This document shows positions 1 through 8,754 of a DNA stretch of 32,215 nucleotides, piece by piece (position 1 is the first letter of the stretch; every line of letters starts with the position of its first letter). Source of the stretch: Campylobacterales bacterium (GTDB lineage Bacteria > Campylobacterota > Campylobacteria > Campylobacterales > Sulfurimonadaceae); the NCBI GenBank assembly GCA_016938175.1, contig JAFGVE010000002.1, positions 1 through 32,215 of the forward strand, in the 5' to 3' direction. The translations under genes and the position numbers were made by a program. Below the pieces are notes generated by a model. It was given only the letters and a program-made list of their open reading frames with translations. It had not been told where the DNA came from and searched no databases.

Positions 1-6
1 AAGTTA

Positions 7-84
7 TGGGGTGGGATACGGGATTCGAACCCGCGACCCCCGGCACCACAAACCAGTGCTCTAACCAGCTGAGCTAATCCCACC
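7..84 (-). tRNA. tRNA-His (GTG anticodon)
   Basis: Read on the minus strand this folds as a complete cloverleaf. The acceptor stem GTGGGAT pairs with ATCCCAC, the D arm starts GCTCAG, and the anticodon loop TTGTGGT carries GTG between CTGGT and GCCGG. The T arm is GCGGG-TTCGAAT-CCCGT. An extra G at -1 faces C73, the histidine identity element, and CCA is encoded. It is probably cotranscribed with the tRNA-Pro just upstream. Confidence 0.96.
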
Positions 85-122
85 ATGTTTATAAGTCTTA
101 AAATAAATTATGAAAAGTTAAA

Positions 123-200
123 TGGTCGGGGTGAAAGGACTCGAACCTTCGGCCCCCTGGTCCCAAACCAGGTACTCTAACCATACTGAGCTACACCCCG
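123..200 (-). tRNA. tRNA-Pro (TGG anticodon)
   Basis: Minus-strand cloverleaf. Acceptor CGGGGTG pairs with CACCCCG, and the anticodon stem CCTGG/CCAGG holds the loop TTTGGGA with anticodon TGG. The T arm is GAAGG-TTCGAGT-CCTTT, A73 is present and CCA is encoded. It is the first gene behind the promoter at 244-272, with tRNA-His following after a 38-nt spacer, so the two are likely processed from one transcript that continues beyond the left edge. Confidence 0.96.
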
Positions 201-243
201 ACCTACACAAAAGCTAGAAGCGAATTCCAACTAATGAGGCGGA

Positions 244-272
244 ATTATAGTAAATAATTTACTTCTTGTCAA
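244..272 (-). promoter_or_regulatory. sigma70 promoter of the tRNA-Pro/tRNA-His transcript
   Basis: On the minus strand TTGACA (272-267) and TATAAT (249-244) are exact consensus hexamers separated by 17 bases. A GC-containing discriminator (TCCGCC) follows, as is usual for growth-rate-controlled stable-RNA promoters. The predicted start is about 40 nt upstream of the tRNA-Pro 5' end. Confidence 0.9.
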
Positions 273-312
273 TAGTTTTTTTTAAATTCTTTTGTATATC
301 TATATTTTTTAG

Positions 313-337
313 TATAATGCAAACAAAGTGTAAAAGG
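313..337 (+). promoter_or_regulatory. -10 box and ribosome binding site of the transporter gene
   Basis: TATAAT at 313-318 lies 28 nt before the ATG at 347, and AAAAGG at 332-337 sits 9 nt before it. This decides the start: an upstream in-frame initiation at 266 would lie before the promoter and would put an untypical Phe-rich extension on the protein. Confidence 0.65.
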
Positions 338-346
338 TATGTAATT

Positions 347-1684
347 ATGAAAATAGCTAGATTTAGTCGGATAGGCTTTATTTTAGCCGCTGCAGGTAGT
401 GCAGTTGGGCTAGGAAATATATGGAAATTTCCTTATATAACGGGTGAATATGGAGGTGGTGCTTTTGTCCTTGTCTATCTCATTACTGTTGCTCTTATAG
501 GCTTTTCCATTATGATTGCAGAAATGCTCATTGGGTATCTAGGAAGAAAAGACGGTGTAACCTCCTTTGAAAACCTTGCTCCAAAAAATAAACATCTTTG
601 GAAATTTGGTGGTTTTCAAGGTTTAGCCGGTCTTTTTATAATGATATTTTACTCTGTCGTTATAGGTTGGATTTTTCATTACATAGTCACCTCCTTGAGC
701 TATCTTCCTGCAAGTGTTGCAGAAGCAGAACAAACTTTTACTACCATGCTACATACTGACATTACAACACAACTTTTTTACCATACACTTGCATTTTTAT
801 GGATTACTTACGTTTTAACTCGAGGTATCAAGGGTGGTATAGAGAAAATGAATCTTATACTTATGCCTACTCTCATTCTTATATTAAGTGGTATGTTCCT
901 CTATTCTCTCTCCCTTGATGCCTTTGGTAAAGCAGTAGACTTTATGTTTACTCCAAACTGGTCTAAACTCACATCAGAAGCTTTTGTTACTTCAGTTGGA
1001 CACGCATTTTTTACACTATCACTGGGTATGGGAGCTATCTTAACCTACTCTGCATCTATGGAGAAAAATTCCAATCTGGTAAAAAATGCCTTTTGGGTCG
1101 TATTTTTAGATACTTCCATAGCTATAGTAGCAGGTCTGATGCTTTTTACGTTTTTATACCAATACGGTGCTGGACCAGCAAAAGGACCAGGACTAGTGTT
1201 TATCTCGCTTCCTGCCACCTTTTATGAGATGGGAATTATTGGAAATATCTTTGCTGTTTTATTTTTTGTAGCTCTTGCCTTTGCAGGACTTACCTCCTCT
1301 GTCTCTTTAGTAGAACCAATGGTACAGTATTTTATAGACCGCTTTTCATGGAGTAGGCTCAAAGCCTCTATTTACATGGGTCTTTTCTTTTATCTTATTG
1401 GAATTATTGCCCTACTCTCTAACGTTGATGATTATCAAAAGCTACTCACTTGGGGTGGAAAAAACTTCTTTGACTGGGTTGACTATGTAACTGCCGCAAT
1501 CATGCTTCCATTAGGAGGTCTAATTATGGCTATCTTTGTTGGTTTTGTCATTGAAAAATCACGTGTAGAGTCTGTTCTCAAACCACAGCTAGGAAAATTT
1601 TTTGAGGTGTGGTATTTTTCATTGCGTTATATAACGCCAATAGCAATGTTTATCGTCATGCTTTCCTTACTTGGAGTTTTATAA
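347..1684 (+). CDS. Sodium-dependent transporter, neurotransmitter:sodium symporter (SNF/NSS) family
   Basis: A 445-aa inner-membrane protein that should import an amino acid or related amine with Na+; the substrate cannot be told from sequence. The N-terminus carries the family signature GSAVGLGNIWKFPY (residues about 17-30), whose unwound helix 1 binds Na+ and substrate, followed by GGGAF. About 11 hydrophobic segments follow, fitting the shorter bacterial members (LeuT/MhsT-like fold, some with 11 helices). The start at 347 is chosen from the promoter and RBS at 313-337 and because the family signature normally lies near residue 20. The stop abuts the ATG of the next gene, so the two are translationally coupled. 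Confidence 0.9.
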   Translation: MKIARFSRIGFILAAAGSAVGLGNIWKFPYITGEYGGGAFVLVYLITVALIGFSIMIAEMLIGYLGRKDGVTSFENLAPKNKHLWKFGGFQGLAGLFIMIFYSVVIGWIFHYIVTSLSYLPASVAEAEQTFTTMLHTDITTQLFYHTLAFLWITYVLTRGIKGGIEKMNLILMPTLILILSGMFLYSLSLDAFGKAVDFMFTPNWSKLTSEAFVTSVGHAFFTLSLGMGAILTYSASMEKNSNLVKNAFWVVFLDTSIAIVAGLMLFTFLYQYGAGPAKGPGLVFISLPATFYEMGIIGNIFAVLFFVALAFAGLTSSVSLVEPMVQYFIDRFSWSRLKASIYMGLFFYLIGIIALLSNVDDYQKLLTWGGKNFFDWVDYVTAAIMLPLGGLIMAIFVGFVIEKSRVESVLKPQLGKFFEVWYFSLRYITPIAMFIVMLSLLGVL

Positions 1685-1957
1685 ATGGACATTGCAAGCG
1701 AAATAAACAGACTACTTCTTGAGAACAATATAAGCATGGACTCCAATATTGACTTTGAGGTGAATGGAGAGTTACACTCTATGAGCTTTAACACTATTAC
1801 AGAGAGTTATATGCAGGCTTCAGATGAGTCGCAACTCGTTTTTTACATGGCCCTACAAAAGTCACTCTCAGCAGGCGAAAAAGGTGTAGAGAATTTTTTT
1901 GAAGGTATGGGTAAGTTACTTCTCATGGCTCACTTCTCTGATAAACTAAAAATTTAA
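1685..1957 (+). CDS. Small protein of unknown function, coupled to the NSS transporter
   Basis: A 90-aa soluble, acidic protein whose ATG follows the transporter stop codon with no spacer, which implies coupled translation. It has no signal peptide, membrane segment or cysteine. The start MDIASEINRLLLENN and the middle (about 55-85) look helical. I do not recognise a family. Some NSS and other symporters have small accessory subunits, but those are membrane proteins and this is not. A role in regulating or using the transported substrate is a guess from position only. Confidence 0.75.
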   Translation: MDIASEINRLLLENNISMDSNIDFEVNGELHSMSFNTITESYMQASDESQLVFYMALQKSLSAGEKGVENFFEGMGKLLLMAHFSDKLKI

Positions 1958-1979
1958 TACAGAATTTCCCAAATTTTAA

Positions 1980-2008
1980 TATAATAAGTCATTATTGTAC
2001 TAAAGGAG
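1980..2008 (+). promoter_or_regulatory. -10 box and strong RBS of the SPFH gene
   Basis: TATAAT at 1980-1985 followed by AAAGGAG (2002-2008), 5 nt before the ATG at 2014. This indicates that the SPFH/NfeD pair has its own promoter rather than depending on the transporter transcript. Confidence 0.6.
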
Positions 2009-2013
2009 TTTAT

Positions 2014-2949
2014 ATGAACACACTGGCATTTGTCGGAGCAATTATACTTTTTGCTCTTGTCATCATTGCAAAGGGAATTAAAATTGTCTCGCAGGCACAT
2101 AAAGTCGTTATAGAGAGACTAGGAAAATATAACAGAACACTTACCGGTGGGCTTAACTTTATCATCCCAATAGTTGACTCAGTACGTGCAACGCTCACAC
2201 TGCAAGAACAGACTATAGACATCCCTTCACAGAGTGTAATTACAAAAGACAACGTCAATATCTCTATTGACGGAATAGTGTTTTGTAAAGTTCAAGATGC
2301 CGAAATGGCTACATACAATGTTATGGATTTTAAAGACTCCATAGCAAAACTGGCACAAACAACTCTTAGAAGTGAAATTGGTTCTATGGAGTTAGATGAG
2401 TCGCTATCTAATCGTGAAACACTTAATGTTAGACTTCAAGAAGCTCTCGGTGATGCGGCTTCTAACTGGGGAATTAAAATCACTCGTGTTGAAATCAGCG
2501 ATATATCTGTACCTCGTGAAATAGAAAAAGCGATGAATATGCAGATGGAAGCAGAACGTGAAAAAAGAGCTATTCAGACAAAAGCTGAGGCCGAAAAGCA
2601 AGCACAAATAAAAGAAGCTGAAGCCTATAAGCAGTCCGAAATACTCAAAGCTGAAGCTATAGAGAGAATGGCTGATGCAAAGAAATATGAACAAGAGAAA
2701 ATAGCTGAAGGACAACAAAGAGCTATGGAGATGATTAACGAGGCGATGAGTAAAAATAAAGAAGCTTCAGAGTTCTTACTTGCAAAAGACAGAGTGGCAG
2801 CTTTTGCAAAACTTGCAGAGAGTGACTCCAACAATAAAATGATACTTCCTTACGATGTAACACAAATGATTGGTTCTATGAGTGTAACCGGCGAGGCGTT
2901 TTTTCAAGGGTTAAATAAAGGGACAAATAGTGGAAGCTCCAATTCTTGA
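2014..2949 (+). CDS. SPFH/band-7 (stomatin-like) membrane scaffold protein, QmcA type
   Basis: A 311-aa protein with one N-terminal membrane helix (about residues 3-20), then a band-7 domain beginning VIERLGKYNRTLTGGLNF and running through the conserved VEISDISVPREIEKAM (about 165-180). A long Ala/Glu/Lys-rich coiled coil (about 180-245) leads to a short disordered tail. Family members form large membrane-bound rings or microdomains and often work with membrane proteases. The 3' end overlaps the NfeD-like gene by 20 nt, the standard SPFH/NfeD pairing. It is anchored in the inner membrane; its specific clients are unknown. Confidence 0.92.
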   Translation: MNTLAFVGAIILFALVIIAKGIKIVSQAHKVVIERLGKYNRTLTGGLNFIIPIVDSVRATLTLQEQTIDIPSQSVITKDNVNISIDGIVFCKVQDAEMATYNVMDFKDSIAKLAQTTLRSEIGSMELDESLSNRETLNVRLQEALGDAASNWGIKITRVEISDISVPREIEKAMNMQMEAEREKRAIQTKAEAEKQAQIKEAEAYKQSEILKAEAIERMADAKKYEQEKIAEGQQRAMEMINEAMSKNKEASEFLLAKDRVAAFAKLAESDSNNKMILPYDVTQMIGSMSVTGEAFFQGLNKGTNSGSSNS

Positions 2950-3361
2950 AACTTTTTCGGCTATGCTACTCATAGCCATGGGTATAGGGCTCATAGCACT
3001 TGAAGCGCTTCTCTTCTCTTTTGTCGTTTTTTGGTTTGGTGTGGCTACAATCCTTGTAGGTTTCTCAAGCTATTTTATTGAATATAATGATGGGCTATGG
3101 CAGTTAGCGACTATTGCACTTATAGCACTACTTTTACTCTTTACACTACGTTCAAAGGCACTTGAACGTTTTATGAAGTCACAAGACCATGAACATAATG
3201 ACAACTTCTTCAACACAAGCGGTGAGGGAGAAGTACGCAATGGAAAGGTCTACTTTAAAGGAACGTACTGGAAAATAGAGTCACAACAACTCTTTAGTGA
3301 AGGAGAACGTGTACGCGTTACATCAACAGAGGGCTCAACAGCCCAAGTTGAAAAGCTCTAA
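2930..3361 (+). CDS. NfeD-like membrane protein partner of the SPFH protein
   Basis: A 143-aa protein starting with GTG, preceded by AAAGGG at 2917-2922, inside the end of the SPFH gene. Hydrophobic segments cover about residues 8-70, with the remainder a small OB-like C-terminal domain (GEGEVRNGKVYFKGTYWKI onward, about 95-143). This is the short NfeD1b class without the ClpP-like protease domain. The family is known to anchor and organise SPFH rings; the 20-nt overlap supports a stoichiometric partnership. It is followed by a convergent gene after 9 nt. Confidence 0.88.
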   Translation: MEAPILETFSAMLLIAMGIGLIALEALLFSFVVFWFGVATILVGFSSYFIEYNDGLWQLATIALIALLLLFTLRSKALERFMKSQDHEHNDNFFNTSGEGEVRNGKVYFKGTYWKIESQQLFSEGERVRVTSTEGSTAQVEKL

Positions 3362-3370
3362 AACAGAGCC

Positions 3371-4150
3371 TTAAAACTGAATCAGTCCATCAATTGGACT
3401 TGAAGCAGTTGCGTATGGTTTTTTAGGAATTCTTCCTGCAAGATAACTCATACGACCTGCAATAACTGCATGTTTCATAGCCTCGGCCATCATCATTGGA
3501 TCTTTTGCCTGTGCAATAGCAGTATTTGTTAAAACACCCTCAGCACCTAACTCCATAGCATATGCAGCATCACTTGCACATCCGATTCCAGCATCAACGA
3601 TTATTGGAAGATTTACTGCATCTTTTACAAAAGCAATGTTATATGGATTTTGAATCCCTAGTCCAGAGCCAATAGGAGCTGCCAAAGGCATAATAGCGTG
3701 TGCACCAGCATCTTCTAAACGCTTTGCCATTATAGGATCATCCGAAGTGTAGGCCATAATTGTAAAGCCCTCTTTTGAAAGAACTTCACACGCTTTAATA
3801 GTCTCTAAAACATCAGGATAAAGTGTTTTTTTTGTGTCGCCAATTACTTCAAGTTTAATAAGGTCTATCCCCGTAGCTTCACGTGTAAGTCTAAACGTAG
3901 TGATCGCTTCTTCAGCAGTTACACATCCAGCAGAGTTTGGTAAAAACTTCACGTTCGTTCCTGCAAAAGTATCACGTAGATTCTCTTTATCTGGGTCAGT
4001 GATATTCAAACGGCGTACAGCAACAGTAATAAGCTCACTTCCTGAAGCAAGGGTTGCCGCTTTTGTCATCTCAAAAGAGTCGTATTTGCCACTTCCAACA
4101 ATTAAACGTGAACCAAGTTCATACTTACCGATTTTTAATGTATTATCCAT
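3371..4150 (-). CDS. thiG: Thiazole synthase
   Basis: A 259-aa TIM-barrel enzyme making the thiazole phosphate of thiamine from deoxyxylulose 5-phosphate, dehydroglycine or iminoglycine, and ThiS thiocarboxylate. It contains [15 protein letters not shown] with the Schiff-base lysine at K99, the phosphate-binding [12 protein letters not shown] loop and the C-terminal IVDAGIG and GVLTNTAIA signatures. An RBS (AAAGGAT) precedes the ATG. No thiS, thiF or thiH is next to it, so its sulfur carrier must be encoded elsewhere. The gene lies 62 nt downstream of nnr; there is no room for a TPP riboswitch in that gap. Confidence 0.96.
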   Translation of the reverse strand: MDNTLKIGKYELGSRLIVGSGKYDSFEMTKAATLASGSELITVAVRRLNITDPDKENLRDTFAGTNVKFLPNSAGCVTAEEAITTFRLTREATGIDLIKLEVIGDTKKTLYPDVLETIKACEVLSKEGFTIMAYTSDDPIMAKRLEDAGAHAIMPLAAPIGSGLGIQNPYNIAFVKDAVNLPIIVDAGIGCASDAAYAMELGAEGVLTNTAIAQAKDPMMMAEAMKHAVIAGRMSYLAGRIPKKPYATASSPIDGLIQF

Positions 4151-4212
4151 AATTATCTATCCTTTTTAAAATATTTATAGTTAACTTTTCGCGTCATTAT
4201 AATGAAACTATC

Positions 4213-5604
4213 TTATAGATACCCAATCTGCTCTATTAAATCATCCGGTGTAAGCGAAAAGTCATTTCCTTTATATGCAAGTGCAAGTTTTACATGTGCT
4301 AAAGAGCCATGAATAGCAGCATCTTTCGCAGAATACCCTTGTGCCAGAAGTGCACCGATGAGACCACTAAGTACATCACCGCTTCCACCCTTTGCAAGTG
4401 CAGGCGTACCATGTGGATTTACATAAAAATTCTCATCTGCACCTATTAGAACGTTTGCACCTTTTAAAAGTAATACCACTCTTGGATATGCCTTACAAAA
4501 AAGTTCAACATACTCAAAACGTTTCTCTTGAAGCTCAGCTACACTGATGTCAGCCAAGTTTGCATATTTTAAAAGTGCTACAAACTCTTTTGGATGTGGT
4601 GTAAATACAATATTTTCACGAAGCAATAATTTATCAAGTATCTCCATATGAAAAATATCGGCATCAGCTACTACAGGAAAAGAGTTATCTAAAAAGCTGC
4701 TCAGCTCTTTAGTTGAAAGAGCATTTCCAAGTCCCATACCAAGGGCAATTGCCGTTGTGTTATATGGAAGTTCATAGGAATGCATAATAGTATGCGGACG
4801 CTTAAGGTCTTTTTCACCGACTAAGGAGACAAGACCGACTCCGAAACGTAAGGCAGCTTTTGCACTTAATGTACTTGCTCCGATTTTTTGTCCGTTTAAA
4901 ACAGCTAAATGTCCATAAGTCCCTTTATGTGAATCCTTTTTATTACGCAAAGGAAGTTGTAAATCTTCTAAGTCTAAAACATTCCAAGCAGAAGGTATTT
5001 CATAACGGTTTCTTGGTACTCCCAAGTCTAAAACTACAATATCACCGACAAACTCTTTGGCACTATCTGAAAACATAGATTTCTTTAAAGCACCCATAGT
5101 CAAAGAGACATCTGCTACAAATATATTCTCATCACACTCACCCGTATGTTTGAGTCCAGATGGAACATCACATGCAATTTTGTACGCATCCATATTGTTC
5201 ATTGTTTGCAAAACTGCTTTTTCTTCGTAGTCTAAGTCACCTTTAAAACCTGTTCCAAAAACAGCATCTACTAAAACATCGCACTCATTTAACTCAATTG
5301 TTTTCTTTACTCCAATTGCATGAGCGCGTTGCTGTTGTATCTGTGCCATAGGTGCTTTGAGGTCTTTAACAAAAAAAGTATGAATATCATAATCCCCAAT
5401 AAGCAAACGTGACAGCGCTATTCCATCAGCTCCGTTATTTCCGCTTCCACAAACAACAATTATCTTGGAGCCTTTTGCAAAACGTGAACGGATAAAATCC
5501 GCCATACCATCTGCCGCATGCTCCATTAGCAAATCTTCACTGAGTCCAAAGAGATCATAACAGCGTTTATCTAAACTGCCAACCTCATCATAAAGTCTCT
5601 GCAT
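4213..5604 (-). CDS. nnr: Bifunctional NAD(P)HX epimerase / ADP-dependent NAD(P)HX dehydratase
   Basis: A 463-aa cytosolic metabolite-repair enzyme that restores hydrated NAD(P)H. The N-terminal YjeF epimerase domain shows GSGNNGADG (53-61) and DVPSG (146-150). The C-terminal ribokinase-like dehydratase domain has HKGTYGHL (about 226), FTPHPKEF (334-341) and KGGSGDVLSG (405-414). Length and domain order match E. coli YjeF. It is probably the first gene of a short unit with thiG, though the 62-nt gap leaves room for a thiG promoter (a TATAAAT is visible). Confidence 0.95.
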   Translation of the reverse strand: MQRLYDEVGSLDKRCYDLFGLSEDLLMEHAADGMADFIRSRFAKGSKIIVVCGSGNNGADGIALSRLLIGDYDIHTFFVKDLKAPMAQIQQQRAHAIGVKKTIELNECDVLVDAVFGTGFKGDLDYEEKAVLQTMNNMDAYKIACDVPSGLKHTGECDENIFVADVSLTMGALKKSMFSDSAKEFVGDIVVLDLGVPRNRYEIPSAWNVLDLEDLQLPLRNKKDSHKGTYGHLAVLNGQKIGASTLSAKAALRFGVGLVSLVGEKDLKRPHTIMHSYELPYNTTAIALGMGLGNALSTKELSSFLDNSFPVVADADIFHMEILDKLLLRENIVFTPHPKEFVALLKYANLADISVAELQEKRFEYVELFCKAYPRVVLLLKGANVLIGADENFYVNPHGTPALAKGGSGDVLSGLIGALLAQGYSAKDAAIHGSLAHVKLALAYKGNDFSLTPDDLIEQIGYL

Positions 5605-5662
5605 CTTTTACAATCCTCACTTACGTTCACATTAAAAGAAGCATTATAACTCAACTCATCTC

Positions 5663-7795
5663 TTAAAAACGAAGTGTTGCTCCAACTGTCAGTTGCCGAC
5701 CTGCATAAGGTGCACTCTCTTTTAAAAAAGAGAGATGATTATATGCCTGTTCATCTGTAATGTTTTCAGCTTTTACAAAAATAGTGCCTTCTAATAGATT
5801 GCTTTTATAAAGATACTCTAAATAGGCACTCAACCAACCATAAGCTGGTGTTTTACTCTCATAAGCACCTTCAAATCTACTTTCATCCACATATTTATAA
5901 CTGATTCTTGAACTCAATCCTTTATATCCGTACCCTAATGAAGTTGTTGCAGAAAAAGGTGGCATTCTAGGAATATATCCACCATCTTTTAATACACCTC
6001 GTATCGCCTCCAAGGCTATTGAGGCCTCCAGTTTATGTACATCAAGCTTCTTTTTATAACTCTCTTTCAGTGCAGCTCCATAAACATACGCACCAGCCCC
6101 TTCTATACCCCAGGCCAAAGCGTCATGCCCTATTCCCGATATAGTATTTACATTTATTGGGTCATTATTGTTTCCAATGAGAGGTGTTTGATAAATATAA
6201 TTTGTAAAATCATAATAAAAGACACTTGCCTGTGTGGTGAAACTCTCCTGACTCCACATTAATTCCAAGTCAAAATTATAAGACTCTTCATTTCCAAGAT
6301 ATCTATCACCCATAATATAGCTGTTTGTCGCATGATGAAAGCCATTCCAAAAAAGTTCCGTAGATGATGGTAATCTCTGAATGTATGAAAGAGATGTTTG
6401 TAGTGTTACATAATCACTTAAAAAAGCATACCAGCCTACACTTGCACTCCATGCCATATCATTGATAACATTATAATAGTTTGGGTCTATAGATGTAGGC
6501 ATAAGCCACTCTTGCTGAATATTTGAACTATCAGGTGTTAGTTCTCTTATATCACTGCGTAGAGAAAAAGTTAGCTCATGCTCATCATTGAGAAAACTTT
6601 TAGCGGCCAATCCAGCTTTAATAATAGACTCATCAATATTGGGCATAGGATGTCCATGTGAAAACGGTAGTGCATTCGGATTATCGGAGTCTTGTGTTGT
6701 CGCTATCATATACGAACCATCTGTGACGTTTGTACTTCTACTAGCTACGCTAAAATCGGTACACTTTCCATGTTCATGGCACACCTCTAAATCACTCTTC
6801 ATGTACTCTATGTTTGCATCTATATGCCATGAATCAAAATCAAGTCCAAATGTATTGGAGATATTAAACTGCTTTTGTCCAAAGAGTCCATCTGCACTAT
6901 CAGCTTCATACTCATAGTGTAGATAATCACTATATGAAACTTCTGTTTGCATATATTCAAAAGTCTCAAACAGCTCTTTTGCATGCCAAATAGCACCAAA
7001 GTGCTGCTGTTGCATCTCTATGGTTGTACGCTCCGAAGTAGTATTTGGTATACCGTACTCTTTATTTAAGTTATTAAAATAGACTTTTATATTGTTTTTT
7101 TCATCTATTTTATAGCCTAAAACTCCATGTAACTGTTGTGAGAGGGTATCGGAATCTTTAACAATTTGGCCATTCCCATCTTTATAATCTTCGGCTTCAT
7201 GATATGTTGCGCTTAAAGAGGCTGAGAAGCTTTGACTTGCAGCATCTGCCTTAAGGACTCCTAAGGTACCTGCTCCATTACCGCCATAGCTACCTGTCAT
7301 TTCTGCTCGTACACCCTCTTGTAAAAACTCTTTTTTATGCTCTTCACCCAAAACACGGACTACCCCTCCACTATAATTTCCATATAGTAATGAAGCAGGA
7401 CCTTTTATAAACTCTATCTTCTCTGCTGAACGTGGCATTACGCCAACTGCATGATCTTGACTCATGGCAGAGAGGTCATTTAAGATAACATTCCCGTTTG
7501 TAACACCAACTCTATAACCATCCATACCTTTGACCACAGGACGACCTACCGCAGGTCCATAGCTTGCAGAGTCTACAAACTGCTCATTTGCTAAAAAATC
7601 TCCTAAGGTCTCTCCTCTAGCTTCTTTGGCAAATGCTTCACTAGTTTTAGATACACTCTCTTGAATAATTTCACCCTCTTGTAAAGCTTCCACATTCAAT
7701 GCATCAAGATGATACTCCCCTGCACTGAGTGTACAAGAGAGTAAAATAAGAGAAAAAACACAGAAATTATTTTTAGTGTTCATGCTCATCATCAT
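5663..7795 (-). CDS. TonB-dependent outer-membrane receptor, ZnuD-like (probable zinc uptake)
   Basis: A 710-aa receptor with a signal peptide ending near LSAGE (residue 26), a TonB-box-like DALNVEA, and a plug domain with GRPVVKGMDGYRVGV (84-98), SQDHAVGVMPRSAEKIE (112-128) and KGPASLLYG (131-139). The rest is a beta barrel ending in Phe. The RP.V.G..G.R and S.DHAV signatures resemble the ZnuD/copper-receptor branch rather than siderophore receptors. An extracellular loop contains CHEHGKC (339-345) and SHGH (379-382), a likely metal-binding site. It overlaps the lipoprotein gene by 23 nt; several ATGs (7795, 7792, 7789, 7783) could start it. Zinc is inferred; copper or another metal is possible. 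Confidence 0.85.
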   Translation of the reverse strand: MMMSMNTKNNFCVFSLILLSCTLSAGEYHLDALNVEALQEGEIIQESVSKTSEAFAKEARGETLGDFLANEQFVDSASYGPAVGRPVVKGMDGYRVGVTNGNVILNDLSAMSQDHAVGVMPRSAEKIEFIKGPASLLYGNYSGGVVRVLGEEHKKEFLQEGVRAEMTGSYGGNGAGTLGVLKADAASQSFSASLSATYHEAEDYKDGNGQIVKDSDTLSQQLHGVLGYKIDEKNNIKVYFNNLNKEYGIPNTTSERTTIEMQQQHFGAIWHAKELFETFEYMQTEVSYSDYLHYEYEADSADGLFGQKQFNISNTFGLDFDSWHIDANIEYMKSDLEVCHEHGKCTDFSVASRSTNVTDGSYMIATTQDSDNPNALPFSHGHPMPNIDESIIKAGLAAKSFLNDEHELTFSLRSDIRELTPDSSNIQQEWLMPTSIDPNYYNVINDMAWSASVGWYAFLSDYVTLQTSLSYIQRLPSSTELFWNGFHHATNSYIMGDRYLGNEESYNFDLELMWSQESFTTQASVFYYDFTNYIYQTPLIGNNNDPINVNTISGIGHDALAWGIEGAGAYVYGAALKESYKKKLDVHKLEASIALEAIRGVLKDGGYIPRMPPFSATTSLGYGYKGLSSRISYKYVDESRFEGAYESKTPAYGWLSAYLEYLYKSNLLEGTIFVKAENITDEQAYNHLSFLKESAPYAGRQLTVGATLRF

Positions 7796-8705
7796 GTTCT
7801 AAACTTCCCATTCCTATCATCATGTCAATCCCTATTCCATCACCAAGAACTTCAGAAAGACTCCAACTACTGTGAACGTGAGAAACACCGTCTCCATGTG
7901 AATCTACCAAATAAAGTTTTGATGTCGTACCTAAATACACAAGTACACCTTCCTCTGCAGCACTTATACCAGATTTATTTGGTTCACAACTATCTGCTAT
8001 AACTGTTACATCTCTAAAGTTTATAGTTCCATTATCATCATATGAGTACATTTTTCCATCTGTACCAAGTACAAAATAGGAAGTCTCATTCTCATCTTCA
8101 TGTCTTAAAGTATAAAAGTTACAAATACCATCAATATTATTTACAGCATCATTATCAGCACTTCCATCATTTAAAGCAGTGTCTGCAAGCTCTTGTTTTA
8201 ATGTTTGTTGCTCTTGAAAATATTCATTTAAACGTTGTATAGCATTATATTTACTCCCACTCGTTACATTAAACTCATCATTTGTATGTGGATGTCTTGC
8301 TCCATCATGTAGATGATCTAAATAGTAAAAATTCTCCCATGTTGCATTACCGTCATTTACGACATCATATGAAAAATCAGCGTGAAACATCATCGCTTTA
8401 TCAACATCATTAGAAGCATTGTCATCACCAAGATCATCAACGAACATAAATAACTTCCCTGCATCTGTGCTAAGCATCTGAGTCTCATTAAAATCATTCA
8501 GATTTTCGATTGTTCCAGTTGTAACATCAATTGCATAATGATCATTTGTACTTGCACCATAAAAATAGAGAATCTGTTTACCAGACTCTAAGCTACTCAT
8601 ATCAAACCCACTCTCTGTTACACCGTTATCACTCTCTCCACAACCACTAAAAATAAGTGTTGTTGCCAAAAATATGGCACTGCTTATTGCTTTTATATTT
8701 TTCAT
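7773..8705 (-). CDS. Histidine-rich lipoprotein of the metal-receptor locus
   Basis: A 310-aa exported protein with signal sequence and lipobox-like FSGC (Cys at about residue 22), then an acidic Asp/Asn-rich body with repeated blade-like segments (for example YAIDVTTGTIENLNDF and YLVDSHGDGVSHVHS), suggesting a small beta-propeller. Histidines cluster in DHLHDGARHPH, DSHGDGVSHVH and the C-terminal HDDEHEH, consistent with Zn or Cu binding. The His-coding 3' end is reused in another frame as the start of the TonB receptor gene. An RBS AAGGA precedes the ATG. I know no named family; a periplasmic or surface metal-binding partner of the receptor is the likely role. Confidence 0.8.
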   Translation of the reverse strand: MKNIKAISSAIFLATTLIFSGCGESDNGVTESGFDMSSLESGKQILYFYGASTNDHYAIDVTTGTIENLNDFNETQMLSTDAGKLFMFVDDLGDDNASNDVDKAMMFHADFSYDVVNDGNATWENFYYLDHLHDGARHPHTNDEFNVTSGSKYNAIQRLNEYFQEQQTLKQELADTALNDGSADNDAVNNIDGICNFYTLRHEDENETSYFVLGTDGKMYSYDDNGTINFRDVTVIADSCEPNKSGISAAEEGVLVYLGTTSKLYLVDSHGDGVSHVHSSWSLSEVLGDGIGIDMMIGMGSLEHDDEHEH

Positions 8706-8754
8706 TTTTTTTCCTTGAATTTAAAAATTTTATTTTATATATTGAATATATTGT

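Noticed and set aside
1..200. tRNA pair as an integration site for a mobile element
   Set aside because: No integrase, direct repeat of the tRNA end or composition shift is seen in the adjoining sequence.
266..346. Upstream extension of the transporter to 266
   Set aside because: It begins before the likely promoter and lacks an RBS; the family signature fits a start at 347.
2404..2834. Cys/Phe/Ser-rich open frames opposite the SPFH coiled-coil region
   Set aside because: They arise from the Ala/Glu/Lys codons of the coiled coil read backward; no start signals.
4151..4212. Possible TPP riboswitch upstream of thiG
   Set aside because: The gap is only 62 nt and shows no conserved TPP-aptamer pieces such as CTGAGA.
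8042..8242. His-rich open frame on the plus strand inside the lipoprotein gene
   Set aside because: It is a mirror of the lipoprotein's codon use, without RBS or promoter.
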